A stretch of 7,005 bases of DNA, from positions 1 to 7,005 of the forward strand of contig JASJBO010000374.1 of the NCBI GenBank assembly GCA_030066475.1, in the 5' to 3' direction. The position numbers were made by a program, and so were the translations under genes. Shown piece after piece: positions 1-4,703 of this stretch. This stretch comes from Myxococcota bacterium (lineage in GTDB: Bacteria > Myxococcota_A > UBA9160 > PR03). Below the pieces are notes generated by a model. The model saw nothing but the letters and a program-made list of their open reading frames with translations. It did no database searches and was not told the origin of the DNA. Positions within the stretch are counted from its first letter, which is position 1. Every line of letters starts with the position of its first letter.

Positions 1-263
1 ACATCGCGCGCGTCCGGCGCGAGATCGGCGAGCACCGGCGCTATCCCGCCATGGCACGCCGGCGTGGTCTCGAGGGGGTGGTGGTCGTGCGCCTGTCGAT
101 CGACGCGGACGGGGGGCTCGGCGAGGTCTCCACGACTCGGAAGGCGTCCAAGACGCTGGCGCGCGCGACCGTCGACGCGGTGCGCCGGGCGGCGCCGTTT
201 CCACCGCCGCCGGCGGGGCGACTCAGCATCGAGATCCCGGTCCGCTACGACCTCGACGGCTGA
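1..263 (+). CDS. TonB-family protein, C-terminal domain (5' end outside window)
   Basis: The frame is open from the window edge, so the N-terminal anchor and proline-rich linker are not visible; the first complete codon is at position 3 and the stop TGA is at 261-263, giving 86 visible residues. They match the TonB C-terminal domain: a helix with an R-x-E-I-G-x-x-R-R-Y-P core, A-R-R-R-G-L-E-G, then V-V-V-V-R-L-S-I-D-A-D-G-G, a helix ending A-A-P-F-P-P-P-P, and a last strand I-E-I-P-V-R-Y-D-L. In known TonB proteins this periplasmic domain contacts the TonB box of outer-membrane receptors and passes on ExbB/ExbD energy. The ATG at 51 lies inside the conserved Y-P-x-M-A-R-R-R-G motif, so it is an internal methionine and not the start. 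TonB-like domains also occur in proteins unrelated to iron uptake, so the substrate is unknown. Confidence 0.88.
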   Translation, partial: IARVRREIGEHRRYPAMARRRGLEGVVVVRLSIDADGGLGEVSTTRKASKTLARATVDAVRRAAPFPPPPAGRLSIEIPVRYDLDG

Positions 264-274
264 GGCGCAGGCGA

Positions 275-297
275 ACCGGGCCGCCGGACGACCCGGT
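275..297. terminator. Weak inverted repeat between convergent gene ends
   Basis: ACCGGG (275-280) and CCCGGT (292-297) form a perfect 6-bp stem with an 11-nt loop, in the 51-bp gap between the TonB stop and the stop of the minus-strand PEP-CTERM fragment. It could act as a bidirectional terminator, but no T-run follows on either strand and short GC stems are common at this base composition. Confidence 0.2.
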
Positions 298-314
298 CCG
301 CGCGGCGCCGTTGC

Positions 315-527
315 TCAGCTCTTGCGGCGGCGGCCGTAGGCCGCCAGAACACCGAGTCCGCCCGCGACGGCCAGGAACGTCCCGGGCTCGGGGGTGATCG
401 TGACCTTGTCCAGATCCATCGTGTAGGGCGGGTGTGCGGTCTCCGCGCTCTCAGGAGCCGACACCGGGCGATACGCTTCCCAGGATGTGGACGAGGAGTC
501 GCGCAGGTGGCGCTGCTTGTGTCCGCT
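315..527 (-). pseudogene. Orphan PEP-CTERM sorting tail (body missing)
   Basis: Read on the minus strand, this frame is open for 70 codons and ends at TGA (317-315). Its last part is a textbook PEP-CTERM signal: T-P-E-P-G-T, then the hydrophobic segment FLAVAGGLGVLAAY, then G-R-R-R-K-S and stop. In known systems such tails route exported proteins to an exosortase (EpsH/XrtA type) in exopolysaccharide-producing Gram-negatives. The upstream residues (S-A-P-E-S-A-E-T-A-H-P-P-Y) look like a linker, but a stop at 530-528 closes the frame and no signal peptide or domain precedes it. The only ATG (419-417) would give 34 residues; a GTG at 464-462 is another possibility. The stop at 530-528 is that of the nucleotidyltransferase partner gene, so the original body seems to have been lost or replaced. 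A real micro-protein is possible but less likely. Confidence 0.7.
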
Positions 528-758
528 TCAGAGGCGGAAGTCGGCGCCCCGCCACGGCCGGCGATCAGCCGGAGGATCGCCGAAGGCTGCGCGCAGCTGG
601 TCGATCCAGTCGAGCACGCCGGCCAGGTCGGTCGGGTGCTCCTGGTCCCAGCGGGCCGTCGCGGCCGCGGAGGCCCGGAACTGCTCGCGCCGGGCCTCGG
701 ACAGGCCGTCCTCGCGGAGCGACTCCAGCTCCTTCGGACCGAGAGCAGAGCGCGTCAT
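528..758 (-). CDS. Small partner protein of the nucleotidyltransferase (76 aa, hypothetical)
   Basis: This 76-residue soluble, charged protein begins at ATG 758-756, which overlaps the TGA (757-755) of the upstream nucleotidyltransferase gene as ATGA, a usual sign of translational coupling. A weak GGAG lies 10 nt before the start (772-769). The N-terminal half is a likely amphipathic helix rich in Glu and Arg (L-G-P-K-E-L-E-S-L-R-E). The C-terminal half reads H-P-T-D-L-A-G-V-L-D-W-I-D-Q-L and ends P-W-R-G-A-D-F-R-L. From memory, small proteins ending in a G-x-D-F-R-L motif recur beside minimal nucleotidyltransferases; this has not been checked by search. By position and size it could be an antitoxin or binding partner, but no recognised antitoxin DNA-binding fold is visible, so the function is inferred from context only. 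Confidence 0.75.
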   Translation of the reverse strand: MTRSALGPKELESLREDGLSEARREQFRASAAATARWDQEHPTDLAGVLDWIDQLRAAFGDPPADRRPWRGADFRL

Positions 759-1291
759 CGCGGCGTCGCTCCGGCCAGCAGGGCGTCCAGCTCCTTCTCG
801 CGGTCGAAGAGCCGGAAGTACTCGCGCACCCGCTCGAGGTCGACGTCGCCGTGCGCGAGCACGCGCTCGATGTCGGCGAGATCGGCGTGCCGCCGCGCCG
901 GGTCGTTCGACGACGCCTGGACCTTCAGGCCGATCAGGTCGGCCGCGTCCACGACGCGCAGCTCGTTCTCCAGGACGCGGTGAGGAGCAGCCCGCTCGAG
1001 CATCGCGCGCCCGTGCGGACGGCGCGCGAAGAGGAAGTCGACCCGGCCGCGCGCCGCGTCGCGCGAGGCGTAGTTCGCGACGTCGTCCGAGCGATGGAGC
1101 GCCTCGTAGCCCCGTTCGCGAAGCAGGGCGTCGATGTCGTTCGTGCGCGCGCCGTCGGCTTGCAGGTCGAGGTTCACCGTGGCGCGCGCCGCGCCGTGCG
1201 CGGCCAGGGCGAGGCCACCGATCAGGGCGTGGGCGATCGAGGCGTCGTCCAGGGCGGTGTGGATCTCGAGCAGGACGGATCGCAGGTCCAT
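755..1291 (-). CDS. Minimal nucleotidyltransferase, AbiEii/MNT-like (possible toxin component)
   Basis: This 178-residue protein carries the polymerase-beta-type nucleotidyltransferase signature: I-G-G-L-A-L-A-A-H-G (Gly25-Gly26), then R-A-T-V-N-L-D-L (residues 36-43), and a third acidic strand R-V-D-F-L-F (Asp85). The C-terminal part (V-V-D-A-A-D-L-I-G-L-K-V-Q-A, then a K/R/E-rich helix) matches AbiEii-like proteins, where the helix follows D-L-I-x-x-K. Known members act as toxins that transfer nucleotides to tRNA or a partner protein, or have unknown roles. The first metal-binding acid of the usual D-x-D is Asn40 here (N-L-D), so activity may be altered. The start at ATG 1291-1289 is chosen because M-D-L-R-S-V-L-L-E-I fits the usual N-terminus; no good Shine-Dalgarno precedes it. 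It overlaps the following 76-aa gene by 4 bp. AbiEii/HEPN-MNT-type defence or toxin-antitoxin function is inferred. Confidence 0.85.
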   Translation of the reverse strand: MDLRSVLLEIHTALDDASIAHALIGGLALAAHGAARATVNLDLQADGARTNDIDALLRERGYEALHRSDDVANYASRDAARGRVDFLFARRPHGRAMLERAAPHRVLENELRVVDAADLIGLKVQASSNDPARRHADLADIERVLAHGDVDLERVREYFRLFDREKELDALLAGATPR

Positions 1292-1311
1292 GCGGGCCAC
1301 GTGTGACCACT

Positions 1312-1327
1312 CCGCGGGACCGCGGGG
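1312..1327. promoter_or_regulatory. Tandem CCGCGGG element upstream of nucleotidyltransferase
   Basis: Two 8-bp units, CCGCGGGA and CCGCGGGG, lie side by side 20-36 bp before the nucleotidyltransferase start. Each contains the 6-bp palindrome CCGCGG. This is where an autoregulating toxin-antitoxin-type operator would be expected, but CCGCGG is a common word in DNA this rich in G and C, so the call is tentative. Confidence 0.2.
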
Positions 1328-1391
1328 TGCGCACGAGATGCTGCCGAACCCGCCATCGAGCGTCCAGCGAAGGCGCTCGCGGGCACAGGCG

Positions 1392-1410
1392 GCTTCGCCA
1401 TACTCGAAGC
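1392..1410 (+). promoter_or_regulatory. Inverted repeat and CATACT -10-like box abutting the start codon
   Basis: GCTTCG (1392-1397) and CGAAGC (1405-1410) form a perfect 6-bp inverted repeat around CCATACT, ending on the base before ATG 1411. The hexamer CATACT (1399-1404) matches 4 of 6 positions of TATAAT and ends 6 nt before the ATG, the spacing expected for a leaderless mRNA. No Shine-Dalgarno is present. If the mRNA began further upstream, the hairpin would cover the start region. No convincing -35 box is visible. Confidence 0.3.
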
Positions 1411-2526
1411 ATGCCCACGTCTCGGCGTGCCTGGGGCACGCCGCCCTGGTCGATCGACTGCGAGGTCCCCCGGCGTGCGCTGCCCGCGCACGTCGAGGTG
1501 GCGGTCGTCGGCGCCGGCTTCGCGGGGCTCGCCACCGCGTGGCGGCTCGCGCAGCGAGGCGTCCGGGTGGCCGTGCTCGAGGCGGGCCGGGTTGGCGCGG
1601 GCGCCAGCGGACGCACCGGCGGTCTGGCGCTGGAGGAGACGGCCGCCGGTCCGCTGGAGGGCGTGGACGCCTGCCTTCCCGCACTCGAGCGCGCCGTGCG
1701 CGATGCCGGGATCGACTGCGATCTGCGCATCGAGCGGTGCACCGAGCTGCTCCACGCGACCGAGCCGCCACGCGGTGGCATCGCCTGGCGCGACGGCGAG
1801 AGCTGGCTGCGCGCGAGCGATCGGGTCCCGGGAGGGACGCTCGATCCGGGTGCGCTGGTGGCGGGCCTCGCGCGGGCGGCGCTCGACGTGGGGGTCACGA
1901 TCCACGAGCACGCCGCCGTGGACGCCCTGCGACTCGGAGCGACTGCGCCGATCGACGTGGGTGGACGCGCGCTCCGTTGCGACCGCGTCGTGCTCGCGAC
2001 CGGCGCGTTGCTCGGGACGTTGATGCCGCACGTCGCGGGCTTCCGCCCGGCGCTCACCCTCGCGCTCGCCACCGCTCCGCTTCCCGAGTCGGTGCACGCG
2101 GCGCTCGGACTCGCAGACGGCCGGCCTTTCTACACGGCGGACCTTCCCTACCTGTGGGGCCGGGCGCTGCGCGACGGCGAGCTCGTGTTCGGGGCGGGGC
2201 TCGTCACCGCGCCCGAGGTTCCGCTGCAGGTGGTCGACGTGCGGGACGGCGCGGCGGCCGAGCGACTCGCGGCGCTCGAGGCGCGCGTACGCGGCCTGCA
2301 CCCCGTGCTGGCGGACGTCGCGGTCGAGCGGCGCTGGGGCGGACCGGTGAGCTCTCGCACCGGGGGCGTCCCGATCCTCGCCCGGCACCCCGACGACCCG
2401 CGGATGATCGTGACGTCGGCCTACGCCGGCCACGGGGTCGCGCTCTCGGCTCGCGTCGCGGAGCTCGCGAGCGAGGCCGTCGCCGCCGGCGCCGAGCTCC
2501 CGGCCTGGGGCGGGCTCGATCCCTAG
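1411..2526 (+). CDS. DAO-family FAD-dependent oxidoreductase (PuuB/OrdL-like)
   Basis: This 371-residue flavoprotein has a Rossmann FAD-binding motif V-V-G-A-G-F-A-G-L (Gly34-x-Gly36-x-x-Gly39) after a 27-residue lead, with the ribose-binding Glu57 at the end of strand 2. It is followed by V-G-A-G-A-S-G-R-T-G-G, characteristic of the D-amino-acid oxidase (PF01266) superfamily. Near the C-terminus, R-W-G-G-P-V-S-S-R-T-G-G-V-P-I-L and S-A-Y-A-G-H-G-V-A-L-S match the conserved substrate/FAD region of this family. The layout most resembles gamma-glutamylputrescine oxidase (PuuB)/OrdL-type amine oxidases, though it is shorter than E. coli PuuB. Members oxidise amines or secondary amino acids and pass electrons to oxygen or quinone; the substrate here is unknown. 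The start at 1411 is preferred because the upstream open frame is antisense to the nucleotidyltransferase gene. It stands alone, divergent from that unit. Confidence 0.9.
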   Translation: MPTSRRAWGTPPWSIDCEVPRRALPAHVEVAVVGAGFAGLATAWRLAQRGVRVAVLEAGRVGAGASGRTGGLALEETAAGPLEGVDACLPALERAVRDAGIDCDLRIERCTELLHATEPPRGGIAWRDGESWLRASDRVPGGTLDPGALVAGLARAALDVGVTIHEHAAVDALRLGATAPIDVGGRALRCDRVVLATGALLGTLMPHVAGFRPALTLALATAPLPESVHAALGLADGRPFYTADLPYLWGRALRDGELVFGAGLVTAPEVPLQVVDVRDGAAAERLAALEARVRGLHPVLADVAVERRWGGPVSSRTGGVPILARHPDDPRMIVTSAYAGHGVALSARVAELASEAVAAGAELPAWGGLDP

Positions 2527-2551
2527 CGAAAGCCGGCTCACCGGTGCGTTT

Positions 2552-2570
2552 CGCCCCCTCCGCGGGGGCG
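2552..2570 (+). terminator. GC hairpin after the DAO-family gene
   Basis: CGCCCCC (2552-2558) and GGGGGCG (2564-2570) form a perfect 7-bp stem with the 5-nt loop TCCGC, 26 nt after the stop of the oxidoreductase gene. It is followed by GGTGTCTCC and not by a T-run, so it is a hairpin that could slow or end transcription, not a canonical intrinsic terminator. The rest of 2571-2660 holds no gene that I can support. Confidence 0.4.
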
Positions 2571-2667
2571 GGTGTCTCCGTATGCCCCACCCGGGGGTTC
2601 GGCGCGCTGCTGTCGTGCGCCTGGATGGCATGCAGGTTGCTTCGTTCTCGACTGCCCATCGCTTCCT

Positions 2668-2673
2668 AGGAGA
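2668..2673 (+). promoter_or_regulatory. Shine-Dalgarno AGGAGA for the Lpp-like lipoprotein
   Basis: AGGAGA lies 8 nt before ATG 2682. It is one of only two strong ribosome-binding sites in the window and fixes the start of the small lipoprotein gene. It suggests high-level translation, as is usual for abundant structural lipoproteins. Confidence 0.8.
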
Positions 2674-2681
2674 CCGATCCG

Positions 2682-2963
2682 ATGAGACTCCGGATTGCCA
2701 GCATCGTCCTCGTGTGCCTCCTGCTGCCGCCGGGCTTCGGCTGCGCCACGCGGGGGAACGTCGACGCGCTCGAGAGCCGAGTGTCGGCCCTGGAGTCGCG
2801 GGTCGAGGCGGCCGAGCGCAAGGCGGACGCGGCAGCCAGCCGAGCGAGTGCGGCGGAGAACACCGCCGAGCAGGCGGTGCGGCGCGCCGAGGCGGCCGCG
2901 GCCGACGCAGCCGACTCGGCGCGGCGAGCCGAGGCGATCTTCAACAAGGGCGTCCGCAAGTAG
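2682..2963 (+). CDS. Small alanine-zipper, Lpp-like outer-membrane lipoprotein
   Basis: This 93-residue precursor has a basic start (M-R-L-R), the hydrophobic stretch IASIVLVCLLLPP and a candidate lipobox G-F-G-C at Cys21. Position -3 is Gly, not Leu, so the lipobox is atypical. The mature 73 residues are one long alanine-rich coiled coil: N-V-D-A-L-E-S-R-V-S-A-L-E-S-R-V-E, then Ala/Arg/Glu heptads, ending A-I-F-N-K-G-V-R-K. This is the design of Braun's lipoprotein and OprI: lipid anchor, trimerising alanine zipper and a terminal Arg-Lys. In E. coli Lpp the terminal lysine is linked to diaminopimelate by L,D-transpeptidases. An ErfK/YbiS-type L,D-transpeptidase lies 13 bp away, convergent. 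A covalent outer-membrane-to-wall tether is therefore the likely role, inferred from the C-terminus and the neighbour. Confidence 0.87.
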   Translation: MRLRIASIVLVCLLLPPGFGCATRGNVDALESRVSALESRVEAAERKADAAASRASAAENTAEQAVRRAEAAAADAADSARRAEAIFNKGVRK

Positions 2964-2976
2964 CGCCGGGCTCGTC

Positions 2977-3876
2977 CTACTCGCTGGGGACCGGAAGCGG
3001 CCCCAGGTCGGTGGGCACGCCCCGCGCCTCTTCGAGAGCGCGTTCGAGCGCCGGTCGATCGACCGCCTCGGCGAGGCCGTGCGCCGCGAGAACGTCCATC
3101 GCCGTGGCAAGCGGCTCCGCCTCCCGGGCGTACCGATCCGGATGGACCTCGACGAAGAGCCTGCCGCCGTCGCGGCCCCACTTCACGGGCTGGTAGACGA
3201 TCCGCAGCGGCGTCCCGCTCGGCACCCGGTCGAAGAGCCGCTGCATCTCGTCCTCGTAGAGCCGCACACACCCGTGGGTCGCCTCGCGTCCGATCGACCA
3301 GCGATTGTTGGTGCCGTGGATGCCGTAGGAGGTCGCGCCGATCGTCATCCATCGGCTGCCCAGCGGGTTGTCCGGCCCGGGCAGCACGACCGGCGGGAGC
3401 TCGGGCTTCTCGAGCTGGATCGACTCGGGCACGTTCCAGGCCGGATCGGTGCGCTTGGCGCCGACGTGGAAGCTGCCGAGGAGGGTGGGGTCCGTCGCGT
3501 CTCCCACGGCCACCGAGAGGATCTCGGGGCCCGACTCGGCGGTGAAGTCGTACAGACGCATCTCGGGCACGTTGATCACGAGCCCCTCCTGCGGCGCGTC
3601 GGGCAGGATGGCCTGCGTCGGCAGTCGCACCACGGTACCCGGGTCCGGGATCCAGACGTCGAGCTGCGGGTTGAGGCGACGCACCGCCTCGAAGCCCAGC
3701 CGATGGCGGAAGGCGACGTCGAGCAGGGTGTCGCCCGGCTCCACCAGGTCCGAGGAAGGTCTGCCCACCAGCGGCTGGAGAGGCGGGGCCGGCGCGGGCA
3801 AGGCCGCGCCCTGGCTGCCGGTCGCGGCCCGGGCGATGCCGGCGAGCAGCCAGCCGAGGAGGAAGAGCGCGCGCAT
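2977..3876 (-). CDS. LysM + YkuD L,D-transpeptidase, ErfK/YbiS (Lpp-attaching) type
   Basis: This 299-residue periplasmic enzyme has a signal peptide MRALFLLGWLLAGIARA with an A-R-A cleavage site. A LysM peptidoglycan-binding motif follows at about residues 43-86 (V-E-P-G-D-T-L-L-D-V-A, then V-R-R-L-N-P and V-V-R-L-P). The YkuD domain spans about 98-229, with R-W-M-T-I-G, Y-G-I-H-G-T (His187) and T-H-G-C-V-R-L-Y (catalytic Cys203). N-P-L-G-S-R, V-P-S-G-T-P-L-R-I and Y-Q-P-V-K-W follow the E. coli LdtA/B/C (ErfK, YbiS, YcfS) pattern, the group that joins Lpp to peptidoglycan. About 70 residues after the domain are rich in Glu, Ala and Pro, with no recognised fold. The start at 3876 is chosen because the signal peptide begins there. 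The gene converges on the Lpp-like gene and is divergent from a second L,D-transpeptidase. Confidence 0.93.
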   Translation of the reverse strand: MRALFLLGWLLAGIARAATGSQGAALPAPAPPLQPLVGRPSSDLVEPGDTLLDVAFRHRLGFEAVRRLNPQLDVWIPDPGTVVRLPTQAILPDAPQEGLVINVPEMRLYDFTAESGPEILSVAVGDATDPTLLGSFHVGAKRTDPAWNVPESIQLEKPELPPVVLPGPDNPLGSRWMTIGATSYGIHGTNNRWSIGREATHGCVRLYEDEMQRLFDRVPSGTPLRIVYQPVKWGRDGGRLFVEVHPDRYAREAEPLATAMDVLAAHGLAEAVDRPALERALEEARGVPTDLGPLPVPSE

Positions 3877-3895
3877 CCCGCGTAACGTTCCCGGC
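3877..3895. promoter_or_regulatory. 19-bp divergent start region with central AACGTT palindrome
   Basis: The starts of the two L,D-transpeptidase genes lie only 19 bp apart. The gap holds AACGTT (3884-3889), a perfect palindrome centred at the midpoint. TAACGT (3883-3888) fits a T-A-n-n-n-T -10 box and ends 7 nt before the GTG at 3896, so a leaderless plus-strand transcript is possible. The minus strand has no equally clear box. Both promoters must overlap the opposite coding region. Confidence 0.35.
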
Positions 3896-4537
3896 GTGGG
3901 GCATCGGCGCAAATCTCGCGCGCTCGGCGCGGCCGGCCTGGTCGCCATGCTCGCGCTCGCGTGCGCCGCCGAGCCGCCGCCTTCGTTGCCGCCTGCCTCG
4001 CCAGCCTCGCCGCCTCCCGGCTCGCCGCCTCCGCAGCCGCTCCCCCCGTGCGATCGCATCGCGGAGATCGTGGTGCACAAGGCCGAACGCGAGCTGTTGG
4101 CGCACTGCGCCGGCGGTGGTGAGCGGCGGCTGCGCGTCGCGCTCGGTCGCGCTCCGCAGGGGCACAAGCTCCGCCAGGGCGACTGGCGCACGCCCGAGGG
4201 TCTGTACCACGTCGCGACCGGTGGCGGGCCGATGCGCTTCCACCGCTTCGTCCCCATCGACTACCCCTCCCGCGCGGACGCGGACGCCGCGCTGCGCGAG
4301 GGCCGCATCACGCCCCGGGACCACGCCCGGATCCTGCGCGCGCACGCCGTCGGGCTGCCGCCGCCAGGCGACACGCCGCTCGGCGGCGGCATCGGCTTCC
4401 ACGGCGAGGGAGAGCGCTGGCGCGGAGACTCGGCCCACCTCGACTGGACCTACGGCTGCATCGCGCTCAGCGACGACGACGTCGACTTCCTGGCCGACCG
4501 GGCCATGCCGGGAACCCCCGTGCGCATCCTGCCCTGA
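3896..4537 (+). CDS. Lipoprotein-type L,D-transpeptidase (YkuD domain, YafK-like motif)
   Basis: This 213-residue protein begins at GTG 3896, supported by a signal directly after it: H-R-R-K-S-R, a hydrophobic stretch, and A-L-A-C with Cys23 as the probable lipidation site. A proline-rich linker (residues 27-51) leads to a YkuD domain (about 55-213). Visible motifs are G-D-W-R-T-P-E-G-L-Y, the substrate-loop stretch P-I-D-Y-P-S-R-A-D-A-D, G-F-H-G (His169) and D-W-T-Y-G-C-I-A-L (catalytic Cys188), with a last strand G-T-P-V-R-I-L-P. In place of S/T-H-G-C it reads T-Y-G-C, as in the D-W-T-x-G-C subgroup near YafK/DpaA. Such enzymes make 3-3 crosslinks or, like DpaA, release Lpp from peptidoglycan. 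The ATG at 3947 is a poor alternative because it falls inside the signal. It is divergent from the ErfK-type gene. Confidence 0.87.
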   Translation: MGHRRKSRALGAAGLVAMLALACAAEPPPSLPPASPASPPPGSPPPQPLPPCDRIAEIVVHKAERELLAHCAGGGERRLRVALGRAPQGHKLRQGDWRTPEGLYHVATGGGPMRFHRFVPIDYPSRADADAALREGRITPRDHARILRAHAVGLPPPGDTPLGGGIGFHGEGERWRGDSAHLDWTYGCIALSDDDVDFLADRAMPGTPVRILP

Positions 4538-4622
4538 CGCTGGCAGCGAGCGGCAGGGCTGCGAGCGCTGCGAGCCGGAGCGCGCTGGCACCGGGCTCGG
4601 GCACCACGGGCAGCGGGAACGC
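4536..4622 (-). pseudogene. Possible degraded PEP-CTERM tail in the intergenic gap
   Basis: On the minus strand, A-F-P-L-P-V-V-P-E-P-G-A-S-A-L-R-L-A-A-L-A-A-L-P-L-A-A-S-V is encoded between about 4622 and 4536. V-P-E-P-G followed by an Ala/Leu-rich segment is the layout of a PEP-CTERM signal. A charged Arg interrupts the hydrophobic segment, and the basic cluster expected after it is missing; the frame runs on, antisense to the end of the plus-strand transpeptidase gene. No body is visible upstream because that DNA is occupied by the plus-strand FAD gene. It is either a decayed gene end or a chance frame in GC-rich DNA. Confidence 0.35.
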
Positions 4623-4690
4623 GGCGACCGGGTCGTTCTGTCTCAGCGCGCACGCGGGCCTCCGCTTGGAAACGGCCGTGCGGCCGTGCG

Positions 4691-4698
4691 AGCATGCT
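4691..4698 (+). promoter_or_regulatory. AGCATGCT palindrome with -10-like CATGCT before GTG start
   Basis: AGCATGCT (4691-4698) is a perfect 8-bp palindrome. Its last six bases, CATGCT, end 5 nt before GTG 4704, much as CATACT precedes the start at 1411. Just upstream the 8-mer CGGCCGTG is duplicated in tandem (4673-4688). No Shine-Dalgarno is present, so leaderless expression is possible. Confidence 0.25.
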
Positions 4699-4703
4699 GC
4701 CCC

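Noticed and set aside
51..263. A separate 70-aa protein starting at ATG 51
   Set aside because: The codons before ATG 51 continue the TonB C-terminal motif (I-G-E-H-R-R-Y-P-A), so the methionine is internal.
487..1410. Long plus-strand open frame continuous with the DAO-family oxidoreductase, suggesting a 679-aa protein
   Set aside because: The first 308 codons are Arg/Ser/Pro-rich without domain character and lie antisense to the nucleotidyltransferase pair. The recognisable flavoprotein begins at 1411.
2552..2600. Canonical intrinsic terminator
   Set aside because: The 7-bp GC stem is real, but no U-tract follows. It is listed only as a terminator-like hairpin.
3877..4257. 127-residue N-terminal extension of the LysM-YkuD transpeptidase frame
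   Set aside because: A clear signal peptide starts at the methionine at 3876, and the extension is antisense to the divergent transpeptidase.
4116..4703. Upstream extension of the PF12831 flavoenzyme frame to ATG 4116
   Set aside because: It overlaps the YkuD gene in another frame, and the peptide is Arg/Thr/Ser-rich shadow sequence. The FAD fold starts just after GTG 4704.
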